Shown: positions 16,902 through 25,830, counted from the first letter of the stretch. The stretch: DNA of 40,659 nt from Myxococcales bacterium (GCA_028817855.1 JAPPOT010000089.1:1-40659); one strand, 5' to 3'. The notes: generated by a model not told the origin, from the sequence alone. A program made the numbers and translations.

Positions 16902-17996
16902 GTGTCCGAGCCCCTGGAGCGAACCGCGCTGCACGCCCGCCACGCCGAGCTGGGCGCCCGCTTCGTGCCATTTGCCGGCTTCGAGATGCCGGTCCAGTAC
17001 GCTGGGGTGACCACCGAGCATCAGGCCGTGCGCGAGCGGGCCGGACTGTTCGACGTCTCCCACATGGGCGAGCTGTTCTTCGAGGGTCCGGAGTCCGGCG
17101 CCGTGCTGGACACGCTGGTCACCAACGACATCGCGGGTCTCGATGTGGGCGCCGCGCGCTACACGGTGGCCTGCAACGACGGTGGCACCATCCTGGACGA
17201 TCTGATCGTGTACCGGCTCGAGCAGGCTCGCTATATGGTCGTCTGCAACGCCAGCAATCGCGCCAAGATGGCGGCCCACTTCGCGCGCGAGGTGGGCGAC
17301 CGCTGCCAGTTCCTCGATCGCAGCGATGCCCACGCCCTGATCGCCCTGCAGGGCCCGCTCGCGTCTGACGTGTTGCGCGATGCCGGCGGTGGCGCCCTGG
17401 CGGAGTTACCGCGCTTCGGGGTGGCGGAGGGTGGGCTGGCGCGCGCCGCGATCACCGTCGCTCGCACCGGCTACACGGGCGAGGATGGCTTCGAGCTCTT
17501 CTGCGCCACCGCCGACGCGGTGGCGGTCTGGGACGCGCTCCTGGCCGCGGGTGAACGCGCCGGAGTCGCGCCGATCGGACTGGGCGCGCGCGACACGCTG
17601 CGCCTCGAGGCGCGGCTCATGCTCTACGGCAACGACATCGACGAGACGACCAACCCCTTCGAGGCCGGCCTGGGTTGGACCGTGAAGCTCGACAAGGGCC
17701 CTTTCCTCGGTCGCGAGGCCCTGGTCCGGGTGAAGGCCGACAGGCCCGCCCGCCGGCTGGTGGGCTTCGAGATGCGCGGCCGCGGCATCGCGCGCACGGG
17801 CTATCCCATCCTGGACGCGGACGGCGTCGAGGTCGGGAAGGTGACCAGCGGCGCACCGGGTCTGACGGTGGGCAAGAACATCGGCCTGGGATACGTTCCG
17901 CGCGGCCTGGCGAAGGCCGGCAGACCGCTCGGGATCGGCATCCGCAAGAAGGTCGTCGAGGCCGAGGTGGTGAAGACGCCGTTCTACCGGCGATAG
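16902..17996 (+). CDS. gcvT: Glycine cleavage system aminomethyltransferase (T protein)
   Basis: This 364-residue protein transfers the methylene group from the aminomethyl-lipoyl H protein to tetrahydrofolate, releasing ammonia. Diagnostic phrases are FVPFAGFEMPVQY, GLFDVSHMGE, TNDIAGLDVGAARYT, ARTGYTGEDGFELF and GLGARDTLRLEA, and the C-terminal barrel ends PFYRR. The GTG at 16902 is chosen because the conserved N-terminus follows directly; the open frame extends upstream but overlaps the divergent activator gene. gcvH follows 11 bp downstream. No gcvP is seen in the window. Confidence 0.93.
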   Translation: MSEPLERTALHARHAELGARFVPFAGFEMPVQYAGVTTEHQAVRERAGLFDVSHMGELFFEGPESGAVLDTLVTNDIAGLDVGAARYTVACNDGGTILDDLIVYRLEQARYMVVCNASNRAKMAAHFAREVGDRCQFLDRSDAHALIALQGPLASDVLRDAGGGALAELPRFGVAEGGLARAAITVARTGYTGEDGFELFCATADAVAVWDALLAAGERAGVAPIGLGARDTLRLEARLMLYGNDIDETTNPFEAGLGWTVKLDKGPFLGREALVRVKADRPARRLVGFEMRGRGIARTGYPILDADGVEVGKVTSGAPGLTVGKNIGLGYVPRGLAKAGRPLGIGIRKKVVEAEVVKTPFYRR

Positions 17997-18007
17997 GGAC
18001 AGAGGCG

Positions 18008-18400
18008 ATGGCGGAATACCCAGCGGAGCTGAAGTACACCAAGGACCACGAGTGGGCGAAGGTCGAGGGCGATGTCGTGCGCATCGGCATCACCGAATAC
18101 GCCGTCGAGCAGCTCGGGGACGTCACCCTGGTCGACCTGCCGGAAGCTGGCGACGCGGTCGAGTCGGCCGGGCACTTCGGCGACATCGAGTCGGTCAAGG
18201 CGGTCAGCGAACTCTTCGCGCCGCTCACGGGTGAAGTGGTCGAGGTCAACCAGGCACTCGCCGACCAACCCGAGCTGGTGAACGATGCGCCCTACGGCGA
18301 TGGCTGGATGGTGGTGCTCAAGCCGAGCGACCCCGCCCAGCTGGAGGGCCTGATGGACGCGGCGGCCTACCAGCAATTCCTGGGCACGCTCGACGGCTGA
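18008..18400 (+). CDS. gcvH: Glycine cleavage system H protein (lipoyl carrier)
   Basis: This 130-residue lipoyl carrier shuttles the aminomethyl group between the P, T and L proteins. The lipoylated residue is Lys64 in DIESVKAVSE, and the flanking ITEYAVEQLGDVTLVDLP and NDAPYGDGWMV are family hallmarks. The ATG at 18008 is preceded by AGAGG at a good distance. It lies 11 bp behind gcvT in the same transcript. Confidence 0.95.
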   Translation: MAEYPAELKYTKDHEWAKVEGDVVRIGITEYAVEQLGDVTLVDLPEAGDAVESAGHFGDIESVKAVSELFAPLTGEVVEVNQALADQPELVNDAPYGDGWMVVLKPSDPAQLEGLMDAAAYQQFLGTLDG

Positions 18401-18411
18401 GCGAGCGCCCC

Positions 18412-19416
18412 TTGTCGGTGGACGACACGAGTGAACAGCCCTCTCCCGGGCGCCGGCGGCTCTGGATCGCCGTTCAGATCGTCCTGACAGCCGCGGTCTT
18501 CGCATACCTGTTCTCGATCGTCGACGGCCCTGCCCTGCTGGCCGCGTTCTCACGGGCCGCCATCTGGAGCGTGCCCAGCGCGGTGCTCGCGCTGCTGGCG
18601 GTGATGTGCATGGGTGCGCTCCGCTGGGCCTGGTTGATCCGCGCCTACGGCGGCGCGCGTGTGCCCCCCTTCCTCCAGCTGCTGCATCTACAGCTCGTCG
18701 GCCTGTTCGTGAATCTCCTGCCGGGAGCGGTCGGCGGCGACGTCGTGCGGGGGGTGGTCACGCGCGACGCGTTCGGGCCAGGGGGAACCCTGGCTGGTGT
18801 GGCAGTGGTCTTCGTGGAGCGGGTGGTCGGACTGATGGGCCTGATCCTGCTGGTCAGCGGCATGCTGCTGCTCCGTCCCATGCCCGCGCTGGAGGACTTG
18901 CTCAATCGCGCGGTGCTCTGGCTGGGGCTCCTGGCCGCGGTCACAGCCATCGCGGGTGTCGCCATCGGACGGCGCCTCGCGCCCTACGCCCCTGGCAGGA
19001 TTGGCGAGCTGCTGGCCGCCCTCCCCTCGTTGCGCAGCCCCGCAGCCTTCGCAATCGCCATCCTCCTCTCGGTTGCCAATCAGCTTCTCGTGGGGCTCGT
19101 TGGCCACGCAGCAATTGGCCCGCTGGCGCCGCACGTGGATGTACTCGACTCCCTGGTGCTATCGCCGATCGCCTTTGCAGCGGTCTTCTTCCCCCTGACG
19201 GTGGCCGGCGCCGGCACGCGAGACGCCGCCATGGTGCTGCTCTACGGCACGCTCGCAGTGAGCAAGGAGCACGCCCTGGGAGCCTCGCTCCAGGTCCTGC
19301 TCACCTACCTCATCGTCGCTGGCGCGGGCGGCCTGAGCGCCCTCGTCTTTCCGCTCTCGAGGTATCAAGAGCAGCCCCCCTCCGAGGCCGTCGTGGACGC
19401 TCCCAAAGGCGAGTAG
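18412..19416 (+). CDS. Lysylphosphatidylglycerol-synthase-type (UPF0104/YbhN-like) membrane protein
   Basis: This protein of about 334 residues has eight or so membrane helices and carries the family hallmark NLLPGAVGGDVVRG near residue 100. The same fold is found as the flippase half of MprF and in archaeal AglD. Stand-alone members are thought to move lipids or lipid-linked sugars, but most are uncharacterised. The start is uncertain: TTG at 18412 or GTG at 18418 both lie just before the hydrophilic N-terminus, and neither has a clear ribosome binding site. It begins about 11 bp after gcvH and may be read through from it. Confidence 0.85.
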   Translation: MSVDDTSEQPSPGRRRLWIAVQIVLTAAVFAYLFSIVDGPALLAAFSRAAIWSVPSAVLALLAVMCMGALRWAWLIRAYGGARVPPFLQLLHLQLVGLFVNLLPGAVGGDVVRGVVTRDAFGPGGTLAGVAVVFVERVVGLMGLILLVSGMLLLRPMPALEDLLNRAVLWLGLLAAVTAIAGVAIGRRLAPYAPGRIGELLAALPSLRSPAAFAIAILLSVANQLLVGLVGHAAIGPLAPHVDVLDSLVLSPIAFAAVFFPLTVAGAGTRDAAMVLLYGTLAVSKEHALGASLQVLLTYLIVAGAGGLSALVFPLSRYQEQPPSEAVVDAPKGE

Positions 19417-19521
19417 GGGCCGGAGCGCGGGCCTCGGCTGACCTTGCGCTACCCCTCCCCGCCGGGATACAAGCTCGCCTCGATTCAGCGAAAGGTGCTG
19501 GGCTCGGCCCGGCGGACGATC

Positions 19522-20676
19522 ATGGAGTGGTCTGAGCTAGCCGAGATCATCGAAAAGATCTTCATCACTCAGATGGGGATCGTCCACATCACGCCCGGCG
19601 TGATGATCATGTGGGCCCTGGGGCTCTTCTTCATTTGGCTCGCCGTGGCCAAGAATGTGGAGCCGCTGCTGCTGATCCCGATCGGCTTCGGCATCTTCAT
19701 CGTCAACTTCCCCCTCACACCGCTCATGGGCCACACGGAGGCGGGCCATCCCGAGCTCCTGGCGGTCTTCTACGAATACGGGCTCAAGTGGGAGCTGTTG
19801 CCACCGATCATCTTCCTCGGCCTGGGCACACTCACGGACTTCGGGCCGCTGATCGCGAATCCAAAGGTGCTCGCCATCGGGGCCGGCGCGCAACTCGGCG
19901 TGTTCATCACCTTCGTCGGCACACTGCTGTTCGGCTTCACGCTTCAGGAGGCCGCGGCCACCGGCATCATCGGAGGCGCCGACGGTCCCACCACGGTGTA
20001 TCTGACGAACGCCCTCGCCCCGCATCTGCTGGGCCCCAACGCGATCGCGGCCTACTCTTACATGGCCCTCGTTCCGGTCCTGCAGCCGCCGATCATGAAG
20101 CTTCTGACCACTGAGGAGGAGCGGACGATCCGCATGCAGCAGCTGCGTCCGGTCTCGCAGAAGGAGAAGATCCTCTTCCCGCTGATCGCCTGCGCCATCG
20201 TATGCCTGCTGATTCCGGCGGTGGCACCGCTGATGAGCATGCTCATGCTCGGCAACTTCATGCGCGAGGCCGGCGTCGTGCGCCGCCTGGTGGACACCGC
20301 AGGCGGCGCGCTGATGAACATGGTCACGATTTTCCTCGGACTGGCGGTCGGCGCCACCATGAGCGCGGAGGCCTTCTTCAGCGACTCCAAGCCGCTGATC
20401 GTCCTCGCCCTCGGCATCGTCGACTTCGTCTTCTGCACCGCGGGCGGCATCTGGACGGCGCAGCTGATCAACAAGATCAGCCCCAAGAATCCCCTGAACC
20501 CCCTGGTTGGATCGGCGGGCGTGAGCGCGGTGCCGATGGCGGCCCGCGTCAGCCACTCGGAGGGGCTCAAGTACGATCCCCAGAACCACATGATGTTCCA
20601 TGCGATGGGGCCGAACCTGGCGGGCGTGATCGGAACGGCTGCGGCCGCCGGCATGTTCATCGCCATGTTCAAGTAG
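19522..20676 (+). CDS. mmdB: Na+-pumping decarboxylase beta subunit (MmdB/OadB/GcdB family)
   Basis: This 384-residue integral membrane protein releases CO2 from carboxybiotin and uses the energy to export Na+. It carries family signatures GIVHITPGVMIM, GTLTDFGPLIANP, GIIGGADGPTT (the conserved Asp of the ion/CO2 site), GNFMREAGVV and HAMGPNLAGVIGT. About nine helices and two re-entrant segments are expected. The ATG at 19522 (MEWSELAEII) is preferred to an upstream in-frame codon. The neighbouring carboxyltransferase is of acyl-CoA type, so methylmalonyl-CoA (or glutaconyl-CoA) rather than oxaloacetate is the likely substrate. The subunit symbol follows that reasoning. Confidence 0.9.
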   Translation: MEWSELAEIIEKIFITQMGIVHITPGVMIMWALGLFFIWLAVAKNVEPLLLIPIGFGIFIVNFPLTPLMGHTEAGHPELLAVFYEYGLKWELLPPIIFLGLGTLTDFGPLIANPKVLAIGAGAQLGVFITFVGTLLFGFTLQEAAATGIIGGADGPTTVYLTNALAPHLLGPNAIAAYSYMALVPVLQPPIMKLLTTEEERTIRMQQLRPVSQKEKILFPLIACAIVCLLIPAVAPLMSMLMLGNFMREAGVVRRLVDTAGGALMNMVTIFLGLAVGATMSAEAFFSDSKPLIVLALGIVDFVFCTAGGIWTAQLINKISPKNPLNPLVGSAGVSAVPMAARVSHSEGLKYDPQNHMMFHAMGPNLAGVIGTAAAAGMFIAMFK

Positions 20677-20685
20677 GAGCGCCGG

Positions 20686-21072
20686 ATGGACGAGTTCCTC
20701 GCATGGCTCACAAAGGACGCCCAGCCTGACCTGGACTGGAACTACGCCCTCGTCACGCTGGTCTTCCGCTTCTTCGCCGTCTTCGTCGTGCTCTGGATGA
20801 TCCAGGTCGGCATGCAGCTCTCCGCGCGGATCATCCGTCGCATCGAGGAGAAGGAAGCCGGCGGTGGCCCCGACACCGCGGCGACGCCCGCGCCGGCCAC
20901 CGCAGCCACCAGTGACGACTCCAGCAGCAGCGAGCTCGACGCGAAGACGGCGGCCGCAATCGGCATCGCCCTCGAGCTCGACAGCCAGCCCGAAGCGGTG
21001 CGTGTCGAAGACCGCCGCGGTCCCTCGGCCTGGTCGATCGCAGGGCGCGTCAATCAGCTGCGAAAGCGCTAG
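20686..21072 (+). CDS. Small membrane subunit of Na+-pumping decarboxylase (OadG/MmdD-like)
   Basis: This 128-residue protein has one N-terminal membrane helix (ALVTLVFRFFAVFVVLWMIQ) followed by a charged, then Ala/Thr/Ser-rich linker and a short C-terminal helix. This is the layout of oxaloacetate decarboxylase gamma or methylmalonyl-CoA decarboxylase delta chains, which tether the soluble subunits to the beta subunit. It starts 9 bp behind mmdB. Its TAG stop abuts directly the stop of the biotin carrier gene on the other strand, with no spacer. Sequence identity in this family is low, so the call leans on context. Confidence 0.78.
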   Translation: MDEFLAWLTKDAQPDLDWNYALVTLVFRFFAVFVVLWMIQVGMQLSARIIRRIEEKEAGGGPDTAATPAPATAATSDDSSSSELDAKTAAAIGIALELDSQPEAVRVEDRRGPSAWSIAGRVNQLRKR

Positions 21073-21537
21073 CTAGGCAATCTCGACCAGCAGGTCGCCC
21101 TGGTTGACGGTCTGCTGTGGCTGCACCGCGATGGACTTCACGGTGCCGGCGCTGGCGGCGGTGATGGCGTTCTCCATCTTCATCGCCTCGAGCACGAGCA
21201 GCTCGTCGCCCACCGCGACCTGGGCACCCACCTGCGCCTTGACGCTCAGCACCAGGCCGGCCATCGGCGCGAGCACGGACCCCGCGCCTCCGGCGGGTGC
21301 GGCCGCAGCGGCGGCCGGCGCGGCAGTGGGCACCGGTGCCGCGACGGGCGCGGACACAGCCACCGCACCGCTGGGCGCTGGCGGCGGCGAGGAGCGCAGG
21401 CCCGCGGCCGCGGCCTCCGACTTCAGCTTCACCTCGTAGGACTTGCCGTTGACGGTGACCTCGACCTGGGTGCCCCGACGGGAGCCGACCTGGACCTCGA
21501 AATCCTCACCATCGATCGCGAACTTATGGGTACCCAC
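21073..21537 (-). CDS. mmdC: Biotin carboxyl carrier subunit (MmdC-like)
   Basis: This 154-residue protein has an N-terminal beta-rich region (about 1-40), a flexible Ala/Pro linker (about 50-85) and a C-terminal biotinyl domain. Lys120 in LEAMKMENAI is the biotin attachment site. It carries CO2 from the carboxyltransferase to the membrane beta subunit. The start is GTG at 21537. It is the only subunit of the cluster on the minus strand, lying convergent to the small membrane subunit and divergent from the carboxyltransferase, so its dose must be controlled from a separate promoter. Confidence 0.9.
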   Translation of the reverse strand: MGTHKFAIDGEDFEVQVGSRRGTQVEVTVNGKSYEVKLKSEAAAAGLRSSPPPAPSGAVAVSAPVAAPVPTAAPAAAAAAPAGGAGSVLAPMAGLVLSVKAQVGAQVAVGDELLVLEAMKMENAITAASAGTVKSIAVQPQQTVNQGDLLVEIA

Positions 21538-21575
21538 GGATGCGCTCCAGCAATTCCTACCACCCGGCCGGGACC

Positions 21576-21602
21576 GGCATGAAACAGCCCATGCTTCATG
21601 CC
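21576..21602. promoter_or_regulatory. Inverted repeat in the mmdC / carboxyltransferase divergent spacer
   Basis: GGCATGAA (21576-21583) and TTCATGCC (21595-21602) are perfect complements separated by 11 bases. They lie between two divergent genes of one complex, as expected for an operator that controls both, although a hairpin in either leader is equally possible. A second symmetric site, TTTGGGTCCCAAA, lies at 21651-21663, just after an AGGGCTTTTTTG stretch also found at 2669. No regulator gene is adjacent. Confidence 0.4.
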
Positions 21603-21716
21603 CAGGTCAGGGCCAAAAGGCAACCTGAATGGGTGTGATTGCAGGGCTTTTTTGGGTCCCAAATGGGGCGCCATCCCCCTTTCCCCCCAGCCCGTTGTCG
21701 GCTATGTCTGCCGCCC

Positions 21717-23279
21717 ATGGCGCATGACACGGCCCCCGACGACCCCCTTCGCAAGCTGGACGAGCTGAACCAGCGGGCCATGGAGGCCGGCGGCGAAGCG
21801 CGCATCAAGAAGCAGCACGCCGCCGGCAAGCTCACCGCGCGCGAGCGCGTCGAGCTCCTCCTCGATGGGGATTCCTTCGTCGAGCTGGACCGGCTGGTCA
21901 CGCACCGCTGCACCGACTTCGGCATGGAGGATCAGAAGATCCCCGGGGATGGGGTGGTCACCGGGTATGGGACCGTCAACGGCCGGCAGACCTTCGTCTT
22001 CGCGCAGGACTTCACCGTTTTCGGCGGCTCCCTCTCGAGCGCCTACGCCAGCAAGATCTGCAAGGTCATGGACCTGGCGATGAAGGTCGGCGCGCCCGTC
22101 GTCGGCCTCAACGACTCCGGTGGCGCGCGCATCCAGGAGGGCGTGGCGTCGCTTGGCGGCTACGCCGACATCTTCCTGCGCAATACGCTGGCGTCCGGCG
22201 TGGTGCCGCAGATCAGTGCCATCATGGGCCCCTGCGCGGGCGGCGCCGTGTACAGCCCCTCCATCACGGACTTCATCCTGATGGTCGAGGGCTCCTCCCA
22301 CATGTTCATCACGGGTCCGGACGTCATCAAGACGGTGACCCACCAGGACGTCGGCAAGGAAGAGCTGGGCGGCGCGGCGACGCACAACTCGCGCAGCGGT
22401 GTGGCGCACTTCGCGTGCCCCGACGATCAGGCGGCGATCGAGACGACCAAGGCGCTGCTGTCGTTCATGCCGAATAACAACCAGGAAGACCCGCCCCTGG
22501 TCGAGACGGCCGACCCGCTCAACCGCGAGGCCCCGGAGCTCGACAACCTGGTTCCGCCGAATCCGAACAAGCCCTACGACATCCGCGAGATCATCACGAA
22601 GTCCGTCGACGACGGGTACTTCCTCGAGGTGCACCAGAGCTACGCGCAGAACATCTGCGTCGGCTTCGCGCGCTACGCCGGTCGCTCCGTCGGCATCATC
22701 GCCAACCAGCCGCTGCACCTGGCGGGCTGTCTGGACATCAAGGCATCGATCAAGGCTGCGCGCTTCGTGCGCTTCTGCGACGCCTTCAACATCCCGCTGG
22801 TGACCTTCGTCGACGTTCCCGGATTCCTCCCCGGCACGGACCAGGAGTTCGGCGGGATCATCACCCACGGCGCCAAGCTGCTCTACGCTTACGCCGAGGC
22901 CACCGTCCCCAAGATCACGATCATCACGCGCAAGGCCTATGGCGGCGCGTACGACGTGATGAGCAGCAAGCACATCCGGGGCGACATCAACTACGCCTAC
23001 CCCACGGCCGAGATTGCGGTGATGGGCCCCGACGGCGCCGTCAACATCGTGTACCGCAAGGAGATCGAGGCCGCCAGCGACAAGGACGCCGCGCGCTCGG
23101 CCTTCGTGGATGAGTACCGCGCGAAGTTCGCCAACCCCTTCAAGGCGGCCGAGCTCGGCTTCGTCGACGCAGTGATCTACCCGCGCCTGACGCGCCAGCG
23201 CGTCGTCACGGCGCTGGAGATGCTGAAGAACAAGCGGGACCAGAACCCGCCCAAGAAGCACGGCAACATCCCGCTGTAG
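21717..23279 (+). CDS. mmdA: Acyl-CoA carboxyltransferase subunit (MmdA/PccB family)
   Basis: This 520-residue biotin-dependent carboxyltransferase moves CO2 between biotin and an acyl-CoA. The two crotonase-like halves carry [14 protein letters not shown] and [16 protein letters not shown] (first oxyanion region), and [14 protein letters not shown] and [14 protein letters not shown] (second). Length and motifs fit both propionyl-CoA carboxylase beta and methylmalonyl-CoA decarboxylase alpha. The adjacent MmdB-, MmdD- and MmdC-like genes favour the decarboxylase, but dual use by a biotin carboxylase encoded elsewhere cannot be excluded. The ATG at 21717 starts the conserved region. The stop codon lies in the loop of a small hairpin. 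Confidence 0.9.
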   Translation: MAHDTAPDDPLRKLDELNQRAMEAGGEARIKKQHAAGKLTARERVELLLDGDSFVELDRLVTHRCTDFGMEDQKIPGDGVVTGYGTVNGRQTFVFAQDFTVFGGSLSSAYASKICKVMDLAMKVGAPVVGLNDSGGARIQEGVASLGGYADIFLRNTLASGVVPQISAIMGPCAGGAVYSPSITDFILMVEGSSHMFITGPDVIKTVTHQDVGKEELGGAATHNSRSGVAHFACPDDQAAIETTKALLSFMPNNNQEDPPLVETADPLNREAPELDNLVPPNPNKPYDIREIITKSVDDGYFLEVHQSYAQNICVGFARYAGRSVGIIANQPLHLAGCLDIKASIKAARFVRFCDAFNIPLVTFVDVPGFLPGTDQEFGGIITHGAKLLYAYAEATVPKITIITRKAYGGAYDVMSSKHIRGDINYAYPTAEIAVMGPDGAVNIVYRKEIEAASDKDAARSAFVDEYRAKFANPFKAAELGFVDAVIYPRLTRQRVVTALEMLKNKRDQNPPKKHGNIPL

Positions 23280-23283
23280 CGGG
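23270..23283 (+). terminator. Small hairpin with the stop codon in its loop (mmdA end)
   Basis: CCCGC (23270-23274), loop TGTA, GCGGG (23279-23283). The TAG stop occupies 23277-23279. No T-run follows, so it would be an imperfect intrinsic terminator or a 3' end stabiliser. The convergent hydrolase gene ends 13 bp further on. Confidence 0.35.
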
Positions 23284-23296
23284 CGGGGCACTCCGG

Positions 23297-25534
23297 CTAG
23301 GGCGCCATCACCGACGCGGCGCAGGTGCTGGTGGGATCGGGCGGCTCGCAGGCTCGCCAGCTCTCGAAGAAGAACGTGATGTTGGTCAGCACGGCATCGA
23401 TCGGGTTGGCAACGGGCTGGGGTGGGTCCAGCTCCGAGAATGGCGGCTCGAAGGGCGCACGGTAGCGGCGCTCGCCCGACGAGAGCACCAAGCTGCTGTG
23501 ACTGGCCGGGTCGAGGGCGACCAGCATTCGCGTCACGGCGTCGTCGTCGACCTCGAAGTTTCCCGAGCGGGTGTCGCCCGTCACCACAACGCGTGAGACG
23601 AGATCCGGAACGTGGCGGGGCTCATACGCCAGCGTGTCGGCACCCAGCGCGTAGGCCAGCCCCTCCGTTCCCCGGTTGGGCGCGAGCTCGTCGTCGAGCG
23701 CCATCAGCAAGAGCACGTTTGCATTGCTGCGCCGCATCGCCGGCGCGTGGGCCGCCGCCGTTCCGCGCTCGGCCAGTGCACGGAAGGCATCCACCTGGGC
23801 GTCGTAGCCCGCGTCCGGGCTGTCCAGCAACGCGCGATCGCGCCCCAGGTGGTCCATCAGCGCCTCGGCGTCGGTCTTGCGTGCCGGCGCGTCGAGCCAC
23901 CCATCCACTCCGAGCCCGTCACAGAAGGCGAGTACCAGGGCGCCGACCCGCGGCTCGTACCCCGCGAGCATCACGCCCATCTCGGCCCCCAGATCGATGC
24001 CGACGAAGCCAATCCGGTCCCCGTCGAAGGCGAGCCCCTCGAAGCTGGGGTCGGTGACACTCAGGTCCGACCAGTCTCCCTCCACGATCGCTCGCACTGC
24101 GACCATCAGCGCCACGGCTCCCTGCCGCATGCCGTCGCGGTAGTAGAAGGGATGCATCGGGCCGAGCGGGGCATCGCGGGCAGTGATGCCGAGCAAGTCG
24201 CCAACCGCGTCGCCGAAGCCGTCCTGGCTCTCCTCGCCGGTGAAGCGATTGGTCTCGTCGGTCGCAGCGAGCAGACCGTGGTGCGGCGCATCCAGCGCGA
24301 GCGAGGCGTATCCCGAGGCCGCCAGACGATCCGCGACCGCGAGGGCGTCGCTGCGCTCGCCGCCGAGGCCATGCTGGATGATCACGACGGGCAGCGGCAG
24401 CCCCTGCTCGACGACCCGCGGGAGGATGAGCGTGAAGGGGACGCCGAGCGTGCCGCGCTCCCTGAGCTCGCCGTTGCTGCGTCGCTCGAATGCGCCGTAT
24501 CCGCGGTCGTCGGCGGACACCAGGTTGGGCACGTCCAGGATTCCATGAACTATGGCACCCACGTGCATGTGCGGAGCACCGCCCGCCGCGTCCAACCCGA
24601 TGGCGTCGTCCGCCGGGGTTCCCAGGATCGCGTCGAGCTCGGCGTCACGAACGCCGCGCCCAACACTGAGCTCGGGGGGGAGGCCGGACCACACGCGAGC
24701 GTGGGCATCGGCAAGGTCGGTACCGACGGACTGGGCCTGAAAGACCGCCATCGCGACCACCGACTCCCGCGACACGCCCTGGGTGTCGAGGGTCTCGAGC
24801 ACGGGGCTGTACTGTTCGCGGGCGCGACGATCGAGGGAGTCCGCGAGCGTCTGGTCGGGGTCGCGAATCGCGGCGAAGCGCTCGGAGGCCTCGACCGGGC
24901 GCCCGCCCTCCGAATCGACGCTGCGGGTCACGACCGCGGCATAGCGGCGCCCAGGCACCAGTGCGCGCGAGTGCGCGGGACGCACGAGGATGCGATGGCC
25001 ATCGGCATCCGTATAGCCAACATCAGCCTCGATGCGCTGAAACGCCTGAGGCGACCCCGTGTCGGCATCGATCAAGAAGACCGCAGCACGTTGGGCGAGC
25101 GTGTCCTCCGGGGTCGACGGCAGCGAGTCGGGATCGATGGCTGCGTCGAAGCCGAAGGTGATGACGGGCCGCAAGCCGAACCCGTCCAGGGTGGCGTAGG
25201 CCTCCGCCAGGACGTCCGCCTGGGCACCTCCGAGGGCGCGTACGCGCACGTCGCCATCGGTGTCGCGGTAGAGGTCGTCCGGCCACGGGATCGCGCCGAA
25301 GGCCATGGGCCCCTCGGCGAGCTCAAAGCGCGCGCGCACGGGTCCTGGCCCGGCGTCCGGCTCCGCGTCCGCTGCGGCATCGGCGCTGCCGTCCACGCCG
25401 TCGTCGTCACCACAGGCGAGCACGCCCGCCACGAGCCAAAGCAGCATCGCGCACCGCCACGCGACCGGCTGGATCAGCCATGCCGAACGGCTTGCGATCT
25501 GGTCCCCCCGCTGGGCTGAGCCCGGCGCGACCAT
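23297..25534 (-). CDS. Secreted alpha/beta-hydrolase lipoprotein with Asp at the nucleophile elbow
   Basis: This protein of about 745 residues has a long charged N-terminus, a lipoprotein signal (LLWLVAGVLAC) and an acidic Asp/Ala-rich linker. An Ig-like N-terminal region resembles bacterial virulence-factor lipases, and an alpha/beta-hydrolase domain follows, with oxyanion motif VVIIQHGLGGERSD and helical phrase ASGYASLALDAPHHG. The elbow reads FVGIDLGAEMG, so Asp514 stands where lipases have Ser; a late His is present in DPASHSSL. Asp nucleophiles occur in haloalkane dehalogenases and epoxide hydrolases, but the scaffold here looks lipase-like, so loss of activity is also possible. The start is uncertain: ATG at 25534 is used, and ATG at 25447 would give a shorter signal peptide. 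Confidence 0.8.
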   Translation of the reverse strand: MVAPGSAQRGDQIASRSAWLIQPVAWRCAMLLWLVAGVLACGDDDGVDGSADAAADAEPDAGPGPVRARFELAEGPMAFGAIPWPDDLYRDTDGDVRVRALGGAQADVLAEAYATLDGFGLRPVITFGFDAAIDPDSLPSTPEDTLAQRAAVFLIDADTGSPQAFQRIEADVGYTDADGHRILVRPAHSRALVPGRRYAAVVTRSVDSEGGRPVEASERFAAIRDPDQTLADSLDRRAREQYSPVLETLDTQGVSRESVVAMAVFQAQSVGTDLADAHARVWSGLPPELSVGRGVRDAELDAILGTPADDAIGLDAAGGAPHMHVGAIVHGILDVPNLVSADDRGYGAFERRSNGELRERGTLGVPFTLILPRVVEQGLPLPVVIIQHGLGGERSDALAVADRLAASGYASLALDAPHHGLLAATDETNRFTGEESQDGFGDAVGDLLGITARDAPLGPMHPFYYRDGMRQGAVALMVAVRAIVEGDWSDLSVTDPSFEGLAFDGDRIGFVGIDLGAEMGVMLAGYEPRVGALVLAFCDGLGVDGWLDAPARKTDAEALMDHLGRDRALLDSPDAGYDAQVDAFRALAERGTAAAHAPAMRRSNANVLLLMALDDELAPNRGTEGLAYALGADTLAYEPRHVPDLVSRVVVTGDTRSGNFEVDDDAVTRMLVALDPASHSSLVLSSGERRYRAPFEPPFSELDPPQPVANPIDAVLTNITFFFESWRACEPPDPTSTCAASVMAP

Positions 25535-25700
25535 CACTACCAAGAGCCTCCGAAGTCAGGCGAAAAAGACCATCCCTAGTCGGGACATAAGTGGCTGGAA
25601 GACTTGCACGCGTCATCGCACATCGCAACACGAGCACCCCGTTCGGGTGTCCCCAGAGGGACGCACAAAAACAAAGAGAATCCGGGGGCTTGCGTGCAGT

Positions 25701-25830
25701 GCAGGCGGAGCGTTCCAGCCCGTACATCATGTCATGTTCGGCTACCAGATTGGCGCGCCGCGCTTGCGCGCGCAGGCCCACTGGGTGACACTTCGATCAT
25801 ACCGACTGGGTTCGAAGTCGGTGGCTCTGC
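25701..25830. repeat. Imperfect palindrome, first of a tandem pair
   Basis: The arms begin GCAG (25701) and end CTGC (25830). Matching blocks include TTC/GAA, CCC/GGG, GTA/TAC and ATC/GAT, and the GC-rich apex GGCGCGCC...GCGCGC is centred near 25765. Pairing is interrupted by many mismatches and bulges, so the support is moderate. The right arm contains the local stem CCGACT/AGTCGG (25802-25821). Confidence 0.45.

Noticed and set aside
25805..25820. T-arm-like GGTTCGAA within a hairpin, possible tRNA
   Set aside because: The stem and loop sizes do not fit a T-arm, no acceptor, D or anticodon arms flank it, and the stem is part of the larger palindrome.
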